Shown here: positions 25,590-32,198 of the stretch, piece after piece
Position numbering within the stretch: position 1 is the stretch's first letter
Layout: each line of letters begins with the position of its first letter
Assembly: GCA_025359165.1 (NCBI GenBank)
Contig: JANYHG010000182.1
Span: 1-35,009, forward strand
Length of the DNA stretch: 35,009 nt
Origin: Hyphomicrobiaceae bacterium
GTDB taxonomy: Bacteria > Pseudomonadota > Alphaproteobacteria > Rhizobiales > Hyphomicrobiaceae
Direction of reading: 5' to 3'
Program-made: the position numbers and the translations under genes
Notes under the pieces: generated by a model
Databases searched by the model: none
The model's input: only the letters and a program-made list of their open reading frames with translations
Told to the model about the DNA's origin: nothing

Positions 25590-25933
25590 CCTTGTTCTTT
25601 GTCTCTATGTGTCTGTAACGGTTACCGAGCGATTGGCGTGTCGAAGCGACTTTTCCTGTGGCCGTCGGAGTATTGGTCGACCTCTCAACTCCCTACCATG
25701 TACGTTCGCTGGATCGTCAATCGGGTGGATGCGCCCCCGAGCCAGAAACAGTAATGAGCCAGCGACAGTAATGCGCTGGAAACGGGAGTGAGTTAGAAAC
25801 AGGAGTGAGTTAGAAACTGTAATGCATCGGGCGTGCCATTATTACCTTTTGGTTGCCGTTGACGGTCAGAACATCGCGAGCCATAGCCGTGCCCGAGTTG
25901 CCGCTCAGTCAAAACAGCCGGATATGTGAGCCC
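25590..25933. other. divergent intergenic region with both promoters
   Basis: These 344 bp lie between the Wza-type gene (minus strand) and the GT4 gene (plus strand). The right half holds a 17-bp x5 tandem repeat. The left part carries no clear gene. No convincing promoter boxes could be assigned. Confidence 0.5.
25745..25829. repeat. five tandem degenerate 17-bp repeats
   Basis: Five contiguous 17-bp units at 25745, 25762, 25779, 25796 and 25813. Four begin GAAAC, and the second begins GCGAC. The core is GAAACAGTAATGAGCCA in unit 1 and GAAACAGGAGTGAGTTA in unit 4; units 3 and 4 differ at one position. The array ends about 104 bp upstream of the GT4 start and lies about 165 bp from the Wza-type start. 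It may be an array of binding sites for a regulator of both transcripts, or a slippage repeat. Confidence 0.75.
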
Positions 25934-26995
25934 ATGCGCACTGCAGACGTTTGGCAGTTCATCGACAGCAGTGGAGTGGGCGGTGCCGAGCGCCACGTCG
26001 CCACTTTGGCAGAAGGATTGCTGCGCCACGGGCAGGCCGCGCGTGTGGTTCTGCTTCAGGATCACGGTAAAAATCCCTGGTTGCAACAGCTGGCGGCGGC
26101 CTCCGTCCCCTACGAACATCTCGACGGACGGTTCTCGACGTTGCGTGCTGCCTTGCAGGTCCGGCGTCCCAGTTTGCTTCACACGCACGGTTACAAGGCG
26201 GGCATCCTTGGTCGTTTTGCGGCGCGGTTGACGGGTATTCCGGTCGTATCGACGTTTCATTCTGGCGAACGTGGACCATTTCCGGTCGGCCTCTACGATA
26301 CCGTGGACGACTGGACCTCACGTCTGGGCCACCGTATCGCCGTTAGTGAGCGGATACGTCGACGTCTGCCATCGGGTACGCATCTGATCCCGAGTTATGT
26401 AGCAACGCCTGAACATTCAGACACGGCCGCGTTGCCACCGGTTGTCGGCTTTGTTGGCCGTCTCAGTGAAGAAAAAGGACCCGAGACGTTCTGCGCTCTG
26501 GCCGCGCGCGCCGCCACCGACGACGAGTTCAGTGCCATAACGTGGCAAATGTGGGGGGACGGCCCCATGCGCGGCGACCTCGAAGCCAAATTCACCGGTG
26601 TCGTTACTTTTCACGGCGTCGCAACCGATATGGACGCCGTTTGGCCGCAGATTGGATTGCTAGCGATGCCGTCGCGGTTCGAAGGTGTTCCGTTGGCCGC
26701 GCTGGAGGCCGCCGCGCATGGTATTCCGGTTCTGGCCAGCCGGGTCGGCGGTTTACCGACCATCGTGGACGAGGGCAGCACGGGCTGGCTTTTTCCGGCC
26801 GGCGATCTCCAATCAGCAATGCAAGGCCTGGCGACGTGGCAGGCGTTGCGTCAGCGGCCGGCCAGCGACCTCCGCCGGGCGTGTTGGGCAAAAGCTCGGG
26901 CCGACTTTTCGGAAGCCCGCTGGCTACCCGAGATCGTCTCCGTTTACCGAAAGGCTGGCGTGAGCGTTGACCTCCAACGGTCCTCCGCCTCCTGA
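25934..26995 (+). CDS. GT4 family glycosyltransferase
   Basis: A 353-residue GT-B glycosyltransferase. Its N-terminal donor-independent loop is SSGVGGAERHVATLAEGLL. The C-terminal domain shows VVGFVGRLSEEKGPETF and the EX7E-like region ALEAAAHGIPVLASRVGGLPTIVDEG. The ATG at 25934 starts where similarity begins; an in-frame start at 25853 overlaps non-coding sequence. It is the only gene of the polysaccharide locus on the plus strand and is divergent from the Wza-type gene across a 17-bp repeat array. It would transfer a sugar to the growing lipid-linked unit. Donor and linkage are unknown. Confidence 0.9.
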   Translation: MRTADVWQFIDSSGVGGAERHVATLAEGLLRHGQAARVVLLQDHGKNPWLQQLAAASVPYEHLDGRFSTLRAALQVRRPSLLHTHGYKAGILGRFAARLTGIPVVSTFHSGERGPFPVGLYDTVDDWTSRLGHRIAVSERIRRRLPSGTHLIPSYVATPEHSDTAALPPVVGFVGRLSEEKGPETFCALAARAATDDEFSAITWQMWGDGPMRGDLEAKFTGVVTFHGVATDMDAVWPQIGLLAMPSRFEGVPLAALEAAAHGIPVLASRVGGLPTIVDEGSTGWLFPAGDLQSAMQGLATWQALRQRPASDLRRACWAKARADFSEARWLPEIVSVYRKAGVSVDLQRSSAS

Positions 26996-27248
26996 CGATG
27001 CGCTGTGGATGCGCGAATTTCCTATGTGCAGGCTGGTGTCACGCAGCAGCGGTCTACGGTTATTTCTACGCAACCAATTGAATAAGCGGTTGAATTTCGG
27101 CAACGCTACGAAGGTCGCAATATTTCTGTTTCTACGCGCACAGCGTTAATGCGGTTCATAAAAATTAAATAAGATTTCAGCCATTATTTTAAGGTCTTGT
27201 CAGTCTGTGCTAACAACCCATATACAGTCGGAAAATGGCCGGGTTTTC
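26996..27248. other. intergenic region upstream of the STAS gene
   Basis: These 253 bp follow the GT4 gene. The part at 27150-27195 is AT-rich and may hold the STAS gene promoter. No gene, hairpin or repeat could be supported here. Confidence 0.4.
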
Positions 27249-27749
27249 ATGACCAAGTCTTTCTTGACCAAGTCCATGAACACCGAGGCTGTCGGACTCG
27301 AGTCCGCGGGTGTGAACAGGCAAAAACATATGTCTATGGTATTCAAGGCGCCTGCGCGTTTCGACGCGTCGGAAGTTCGTGGTCTGCGGCAAGAATTCGA
27401 ACGGCTTGCGCACTCGAACGGCGATGTCGTCATCGATCTTGCGCGCACCGAAGTGCTCGACGGCTCTGGCGTCGGCGCATTGGCTTACACGTTCAAACGG
27501 CTCGTTGCCGGTGGCAATCGACTTACCGTGCGCAACGTGTCCGGCCAGCCCTTGAACATGCTCAACGAGTGTGGGTTGCTGCGCGCGCTCGTTGCCGATC
27601 GCCGACCGGGCTTCCTGAGCACAGCCTTGCGTCGCGTGATGCCACAAACGTTGTACCCCGCAGTTGGGCAGCCCGAACCGACACACGCGGCAGCCAACGC
27701 CAACGCGGCACCCGCCGCCAACGACATGCGTGCGAAGGGTGCCGCCTGA
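27249..27749 (+). CDS. STAS-domain protein (anti-anti-sigma factor-like)
   Basis: A 166-residue soluble protein. The STAS domain covers about residues 28-118. The motif VVIDLARTEVLDGSGVGALAYTFK contains the serine (DGSG) that is the phosphorylation site in SpoIIAA-like proteins. The C-terminal 45 residues are low-complexity, Ala- and Pro-rich. The start is uncertain: ATG at 27249, with alternatives GTG 27207, ATG 27276 and ATG 27330. No serine kinase or PP2C phosphatase is adjacent. Its place at the end of the polysaccharide locus, next to a PilZ gene, suggests regulation of polymer production or surface attachment. The partner is unknown. Confidence 0.82.
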   Translation: MTKSFLTKSMNTEAVGLESAGVNRQKHMSMVFKAPARFDASEVRGLRQEFERLAHSNGDVVIDLARTEVLDGSGVGALAYTFKRLVAGGNRLTVRNVSGQPLNMLNECGLLRALVADRRPGFLSTALRRVMPQTLYPAVGQPEPTHAAANANAAPAANDMRAKGAA

Positions 27750-27755
27750 ACGGCG

Positions 27756-28175
27756 TTACTTCGGCGTCAAGATCTGACGGATCAAGGCTGAAGTCAGGCG
27801 AGGCGGCGAGAAGCGGCTCGTGGTGCCATTGGCATGCCGATCGCCAGCTTGCGGCACATGACAGTAGTCGAGCAGGTCCTGCAGCAGATCCGCATCCCGG
27901 AATGCAACGCCGACGCCGTGCTTGCCCCGGTGCGTCAAGTCACAGGTGAACTGCATGTTGGGACCGTCGACGAACAGGTCGAACGTCGCAGGTAGCCACT
28001 CCGGAACTTTGAGTTCGAGCAGTGCGCCCCGATCCGAGACGTTACGGATGCAGCACGGCAGCCGCTGCAGGCTCGATGGAATGATCCAGGCGTGCCATAC
28101 CGCGCGCCGGCGTCCGAACGTGCGGCGCTCCTGCTGCGCTGGCAACACTGATACTGGCAATCTGTTTGTTGACAT
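27756..28175 (-). CDS. PilZ-domain protein (candidate c-di-GMP receptor)
   Basis: A 139-residue soluble protein. The c-di-GMP-binding pattern RxxxR is met by RTFGR near residue 18, followed after about 27 residues by NVSDRG, which fits the D/N-x-S-x-x-G element. A beta-barrel-like segment follows (ALLELKVPEWLPATFDLFV and GVGVAFRD). The ATG at 28175 has AAGGG 7 bases upstream; the frame is open to 28487 but that extension looks non-coding. It converges with the STAS gene, with 6 bp between the stop codons. A role in c-di-GMP control of the polysaccharide locus is inferred from position. Confidence 0.85.
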   Translation of the reverse strand: MSTNRLPVSVLPAQQERRTFGRRRAVWHAWIIPSSLQRLPCCIRNVSDRGALLELKVPEWLPATFDLFVDGPNMQFTCDLTHRGKHGVGVAFRDADLLQDLLDYCHVPQAGDRHANGTTSRFSPPRLTSALIRQILTPK

Positions 28176-28480
28176 GACGCTACCCTTCACACGGTTTAAA
28201 CACTCTCGATCATCATCAAGTAAGGTTAAGAAAATCTTTCGAAGGCGGGCGCGCGCGCTGGTTATTCGAGTTCGATCCTGCGAGTGCCATTGTGCCACCC
28301 GCTGAAACCAAAATGTCGATGCATCCTTCCGCGCGTTACGTCGCGCGTGCCACAATGGCCCAAATGTCTGATGTGCCGACTGATTTGACCTTCGGTATGT
28401 CGGGCAAGCCTGCCTGGACGGCAGCGCCGATCCATCGCCGTCCTGAACCTGACAGCAAACACGGAGCCTAGTTGCCGACG
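28176..28480. other. divergent intergenic region, PilZ and TrmO-like genes
   Basis: About 305 bp that should contain promoters for both divergent genes. A 9-bp inverted repeat, GCCATTGTG at 28286-28294 and CACAATGGC at 28351-28359, has 56 bp between its arms. No gene was supported here. Confidence 0.45.
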
Positions 28481-28939
28481 ATGACACTGGCCACTAATCC
28501 GGCACGGAGCTGCACCCTAACCCCGATCGGGCATGTCCGCACGCCTTGGTCGAAAGGCCATTGCCCGAAAAACATGGCTTTGGCCCGCGAAGCCGGTCGA
28601 CCGGCGACGCTGATCATCGATCCGCCCTGGCGACAGGGTCTTACCGGTCTTGATCGCGCTACACACCTGATTTTGCTCGGTTGGTTCGATGCCGACCGCG
28701 ATGCGTTGATGCAACAACCGCCGCATCTATCGGTCGCTCAGGGCTGTTTTGCGTTGCGTACACCGGCGCGGCCCAACCCGATCGGCGTATCGATCGTGCG
28801 ACGGTCTTCTCTAGGCGTTGCCGCAGGGCTGATCACCGTCGATGCCCTGGATTGGTACGACGGCACTGCGCTTCTCGATATAAAGCCCTACTACCCGAGC
28901 ACCGACCTTCATCCCGACGCGCACGTTCGAGAGCCATGA
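28481..28939 (+). CDS. trmO: TrmO-like tRNA methyltransferase (TsaA/YaeB domain)
   Basis: A 152-residue protein of the TsaA-like (YaeB/VirR) family. E. coli TrmO uses S-adenosylmethionine to N6-methylate t6A37 of tRNA-Thr. Family motifs are PIGHVRTPW near the N-terminus, GLTGLDRATHLILLGWFD, RTPARPNPIGVSIVR (the SAM-binding RPNPIG loop), and LDWYDGTALLDIKPYYPSTD. It lacks the C-terminal domain of E. coli TrmO, like many short homologues, so the substrate may differ. A TTG at 28472 has GGAG with 5-base spacing and is a possible alternative start; the ATG at 28481 is used here. It is a neighbour of the PilZ gene but probably unrelated to it. Confidence 0.82.
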   Translation: MTLATNPARSCTLTPIGHVRTPWSKGHCPKNMALAREAGRPATLIIDPPWRQGLTGLDRATHLILLGWFDADRDALMQQPPHLSVAQGCFALRTPARPNPIGVSIVRRSSLGVAAGLITVDALDWYDGTALLDIKPYYPSTDLHPDAHVREP

Positions 28940-28993
28940 TCGATGCGGTATCTTGCCGTCCGGCTTAAAGGTTCGCTGGACGTGCCCGGACAA

Positions 28994-29037
28994 AGAGGGC
29001 AAAACTCCGCCGCAAAGTACGGCGATACTCCCCCTCT
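28994..29037 (+). other. structured RNA candidate in the MlaC-type gene leader
   Basis: An outer stem AGAGGG (28994-28999) pairs with CCCTCT (29032-29037). An inner hairpin CGCCG (29008-29012) pairs with CGGCG (29020-29024) around the loop CAAAGTA. The internal loop contains CAAAAC and the facing strand contains ATACTC. The words GGGCAAAA and CGCAAAG recall parts of the GEMM (c-di-GMP-I) core, but the second helix of that aptamer is missing. It lies about 125 bp before the coding start. This is an unassigned leader structure. Confidence 0.4.
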
Positions 29038-29161
29038 GATTCGTCGTGAATGCGGGCTAGACGTGTGGGCCATAGATGCTGTCGGCTCGCGCGCTTCTTG
29101 GAATGTGCGGGCTGCGGGTCCGAACATTGCGCCCTCGATCCCAGAGATGAGATGTTTACCG

Positions 29162-29782
29162 ATGCCGCTGCAGCCGCCGAATAGTTTCGTCAACCATCCG
29201 ATCGGGCATGGTCTGCGCGCTATCGCAGCCTGGGTGATCCTATCAGTTGCGTGCGTGGTCGCGACCTCCGGTTCCGCCTCCGCTGCCGATCCCGCCATCG
29301 TCTTCATGGATCGCGTCGCCAAGGAAGCGATCGCCGCCTCCCGCTCGCGCAGTCCGAGTGCGTTGCAGGCCGTCATCTCGCGTTATGCCGACGGCCCTGC
29401 CATCGGAGCCTACGCGCTCGGTGACTATCGCAGCAAACTCGAACCCGCCGATCGCGATGCCTTTACCGCGGGCATGCTGCGCTTCATCGGCCGATATGCT
29501 GCCACCGAGGCACCAAAATATCCGGTTCAACGTGTCACCTTCAATCCTGAAGTGCGGCAGACACGTGCGGGTACGATGGTCGACAGCACCATCGTCATGC
29601 AGGACGGCGCCAGCTACGAAGTTGCCTGGCTGCTGACACGCGCCGGAACTGGCTATCGTATTCGCGATGCCCAGGTCCTGAGCTTCTGGCTCACCTCATT
29701 CTTGAAGAAGCTTTTCGAGGACTACATCGCGCAGAACAATGGCTCGGTCAAAGCACTCGTCATGGTTCTGCAGCGCCACTGA
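29162..29782 (+). CDS. MlaC/Ttg2D family phospholipid-binding protein
   Basis: A 206-residue exported protein. After a signal peptide (IAAWVILSVACVVATSGSASA, cleavage at ASA-ADP) the mature part is of the MlaC (Ttg2D, toluene tolerance) type, with FIGRYAATEAPKYPVQRV, a conserved TMVDSTIVMQDGASYEVAWLLTR, and the C-terminal FLKKLFEDYIAQNNGSVKALVMVL. MlaC ferries phospholipid between the inner and outer membranes. Here no mlaE, mlaF, mlaD or mlaB is adjacent, so the protein is an orphan copy. The start ATG at 29162 is set by the signal peptide; another ATG at 29147 is possible. The frame is open far upstream to 28943, but that part is a non-coding leader. Confidence 0.82.
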   Translation: MPLQPPNSFVNHPIGHGLRAIAAWVILSVACVVATSGSASAADPAIVFMDRVAKEAIAASRSRSPSALQAVISRYADGPAIGAYALGDYRSKLEPADRDAFTAGMLRFIGRYAATEAPKYPVQRVTFNPEVRQTRAGTMVDSTIVMQDGASYEVAWLLTRAGTGYRIRDAQVLSFWLTSFLKKLFEDYIAQNNGSVKALVMVLQRH

Positions 29783-29868
29783 GCGCGCCACCCATGACGG
29801 CTTTTAGAAGTGTCGAAGGCCGCTGCTCAAAGTTGCGCCTTAGGGCACGGTCGTTCAATCGCCTGATG

Positions 29869-30729
29869 TCAGAGCTTCATCATCGCTCGCGCTTCTGCTG
29901 GGGTTGCGATCGAGCGCCCGGTTTCGCGTGCGACGTTTGCCAGCGCCGTGATCAATTGGCCATTCGACGTCGCAGCAGTGCCGTCAGGTAGATAGAATGT
30001 GTCCTCCAGGCCCGAACGCAGATGGCCGCCCAACTCGGCGGCGCGTCGATGCAACGTCCATATTTCCGCCCGGCCGATTGCCGTGACCTGCCATGGCGAC
30101 CCTGGCATGATAAGTCGTACCAAAATTGGCAACAGATCGACATCTGCCGGCTGCCCGGACGCGACACCCATCACGAAGTTGTATTTCGGCTGACCTTTGT
30201 ACATGCCGTTGCGCACATACATTTCGACCGAACGCACGATGCCGGTATCGAAACACTCGAATTCTGGCTGCGTCTTGGTCTCGGCCATCACGTCGAGAAA
30301 ATCCTGAATCTTGTCGGGAGCGTTATCGAAAATGCCTGCAGGCCAAGCCCAACTGCCGTCCGATTTGATCTTGAGGTAATTGAGCGTCCCTGCATTGCAG
30401 GCGGCGATCTCCGGCTTGACCGCTCGCAGGCAATCGAGTGGCGGCTGATAATTTGGCCCCCGAAACCCGGTCGATTGATTGAGGATCACGCCGGGGCAAG
30501 CAGCCTTGATCGCGTCCATGATCTCGACCGCCACCTTCGGCTCCCAGGACGGCAAATGCCCCTTGCCCTCGCCCTGCTGGCGAAAATGCACATGCATGAT
30601 CGCAGCACCCGCGTCGAACGCACGCCTGGCCTCGGCAGCCATCTGCGCCGGCGTAACCGGCACCGGAAATCGTTTGGGGTCCGTCAGCACGCCAGTCAGC
30701 GCGCACGAAATGATCACCTTGTCGCTCAT
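29869..30729 (-). CDS. BKACE family (DUF849) beta-keto acid cleavage enzyme
   Basis: A 286-residue TIM-barrel enzyme. Family marks are ALTGVLTDP, the zinc-binding His46-Val-His48 (IMHVHFR), LNQSTGFRGPN, AACNAGTLNY, EFECFDTG and the C-terminal region HLRSGLEDTFYLPDG. Known members condense a beta-keto acid with acetyl-CoA and split it to acetoacetate and an acyl-CoA; the first was the 3-keto-5-aminohexanoate enzyme of lysine fermentation. The substrate here cannot be named. The ATG at 30729 has AGGG 5 bases upstream; the longer frame to 31008 is rejected. No partner genes are adjacent. Confidence 0.88.
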   Translation of the reverse strand: MSDKVIISCALTGVLTDPKRFPVPVTPAQMAAEARRAFDAGAAIMHVHFRQQGEGKGHLPSWEPKVAVEIMDAIKAACPGVILNQSTGFRGPNYQPPLDCLRAVKPEIAACNAGTLNYLKIKSDGSWAWPAGIFDNAPDKIQDFLDVMAETKTQPEFECFDTGIVRSVEMYVRNGMYKGQPKYNFVMGVASGQPADVDLLPILVRLIMPGSPWQVTAIGRAEIWTLHRRAAELGGHLRSGLEDTFYLPDGTAATSNGQLITALANVARETGRSIATPAEARAMMKL

Positions 30730-30840
30730 CTGCACCCTGCTCACGCTTCGATCCGCTTCGCGATATCGCAACGCTAGGATATCAGCCCAGGTTTGCCTAG
30801 CTTCCGGTGATCTCTCGCCAACGACATTGGCCGCGAATCG

Positions 30841-30846
30841 TATAAT
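30841..30846 (+). promoter_or_regulatory. candidate -10 element TATAAT
   Basis: A perfect TATAAT lies 34 bp upstream of the ATG of the SH3b-PAN gene. The expected -35 position (around 30818-30823) reads CCAACG and is weak, so an activator may be needed, or the box may be chance. Confidence 0.35.
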
Positions 30847-30879
30847 CAGATCACGGAATCTAAATGCAGGGAAAAATGG

Positions 30880-32187
30880 ATGTCGACGGCCGCACACGTT
30901 GCAATCATCTGGCTGATATCGTTGTTCGTGAGCGCGCTTCCCTGCGCGGCCGCCGACGACGCCATGCAGATCGCAGCGGGCACGCCGTTGGTCACGCTGA
31001 AGGTCCAAGGCACTGGTTTCGCCAACGTGCGCGCATTGCCTGATCCCCGTTCAGCGACGGTGGTGCAGTTGGCAGCAGGGACATCGACCATCCGCGCAAC
31101 CGGCGAGGTCAAGCTTTACGGCGATACGTGGTGGGTCGAGATCCAGTCGGGCACCATCACCGGTTGGCTCAATGCGCGTCTGCTTGGCCGTCTGCCCAAC
31201 GCTGCGCCGCTGCAGGCCTTCGTCAACATCGATGCGTTGCAGCCGACCAGCGATTATGCGTTCTCCGGCGACGGTTATCGCAATGCGAGCGTGACGTCGT
31301 ACGACGAATGCGCCCGCACATGCGTCGGCGACGACAGATGCGTTGGCATCGAGTATCGCGCGGCTTTGGCGGTCTGCCGCCTCTTCGATCGTCGGCCCGA
31401 CGTGATCAAGGAGTTGGGTGCCGATGTCTCAGCCAAAGCGGCAAAAACGCCCGCTGGCGGCTGGAGCGTGCAAACGGCCACACGCTTCGATCGTCTCGCC
31501 GAACAGGGCACCGACGCCGATGGGTATCGCGATGCTATTGCGCACGGCGTCGAGGAATGCGCCACGTCGTGCGGTCTGGACGAGCGCTGTGCTGCGTTCT
31601 CCTACCAGCGCAAGAAGCGGATCTGCACTTCGTACGATCAGGCCCAAACGTTCTCGGCGCGGGCTGGATCCGAGTCCGGGATTCGTCGTGCCGCCGTGTC
31701 TAATCAAGACGTGACGCCGGCCAGGATCGCACCAGCCGTATCTGTATCGGCGCGAACCGCCGTGGTCGCCAACGTGCCGGGCCTCGACACGCGCTCTGCA
31801 AGGGACGTGTTTTCGCAACTGTTCGAGGCGGCCGGGCAGAGCAGTCGCAAAGCAACGCCGGAGGTCCATAGCCAGGGTCGCGTGTCCTTCACGCTCATCG
31901 AGTCACCACTCGGTGCGCCGATGCACGCGGCTGCGGCGTCGCCGACACTCGAAGGAACGTTCCAGAACCTCGCAGTGGTTCTCGGTCACACCGAGCCGCG
32001 CATCGTGCACCTGGCATTCTACGCAAATTTACAGTCGCCGCCGCTTATCCTCGCGTCGACGACGCATACCTCTGCCCAAACCGCCCAGGCCGCCGCGCTT
32101 AAGCTCCAGCAAGATATCGACGACCTGGCCAGAGCCGCTGGCCTGGGCACCGATCCGTTGTCGTTGCTCAAGCCGTTGCGCCGCTGA
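30880..32187 (+). CDS. exported SH3b and double PAN/apple domain protein
   Basis: A 435-residue exported protein. A signal peptide of about 25 residues (IIWLISLFVSALPCAAA) precedes a bacterial SH3-like domain at about 40-105 (ANVRALPDP, WWVEIQSGTITGWLNARLL). Two cysteine-rich PAN-like repeats follow: YDECARTCVGDDRCVGIEY then CRLFD near 145-175, and VEECATSCGLDERCAAFSY then CTSYD near 225-260. The C-terminal 150 residues have no recognised domain. PAN domains bind carbohydrate or protein, and SH3b domains often bind peptidoglycan. AGGG 8 bases before the ATG supports the start. It converges with the hybrid kinase, 11 bp apart. The function is unknown. Confidence 0.78.
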   Translation: MSTAAHVAIIWLISLFVSALPCAAADDAMQIAAGTPLVTLKVQGTGFANVRALPDPRSATVVQLAAGTSTIRATGEVKLYGDTWWVEIQSGTITGWLNARLLGRLPNAAPLQAFVNIDALQPTSDYAFSGDGYRNASVTSYDECARTCVGDDRCVGIEYRAALAVCRLFDRRPDVIKELGADVSAKAAKTPAGGWSVQTATRFDRLAEQGTDADGYRDAIAHGVEECATSCGLDERCAAFSYQRKKRICTSYDQAQTFSARAGSESGIRRAAVSNQDVTPARIAPAVSVSARTAVVANVPGLDTRSARDVFSQLFEAAGQSSRKATPEVHSQGRVSFTLIESPLGAPMHAAAASPTLEGTFQNLAVVLGHTEPRIVHLAFYANLQSPPLILASTTHTSAQTAQAAALKLQQDIDDLARAAGLGTDPLSLLKPLRR

Positions 32188-32198
32188 TCGCCGCGCAC

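Noticed and set aside
28286-28359. 9-bp inverted repeat as an operator or terminator
   Set aside because: The arms are 56 bp apart and can arise by chance; no supporting element was seen.
28994-29037. Full c-di-GMP-I (GEMM) riboswitch
   Set aside because: Only fragments of the conserved core are present; the GNRA-capped helix and the second long helix are missing.
30730-31008. N-terminal extension of the BKACE gene to 31008
   Set aside because: AGGG is well placed before the ATG at 30729 and the extension overlaps the divergent SH3b-PAN gene start.
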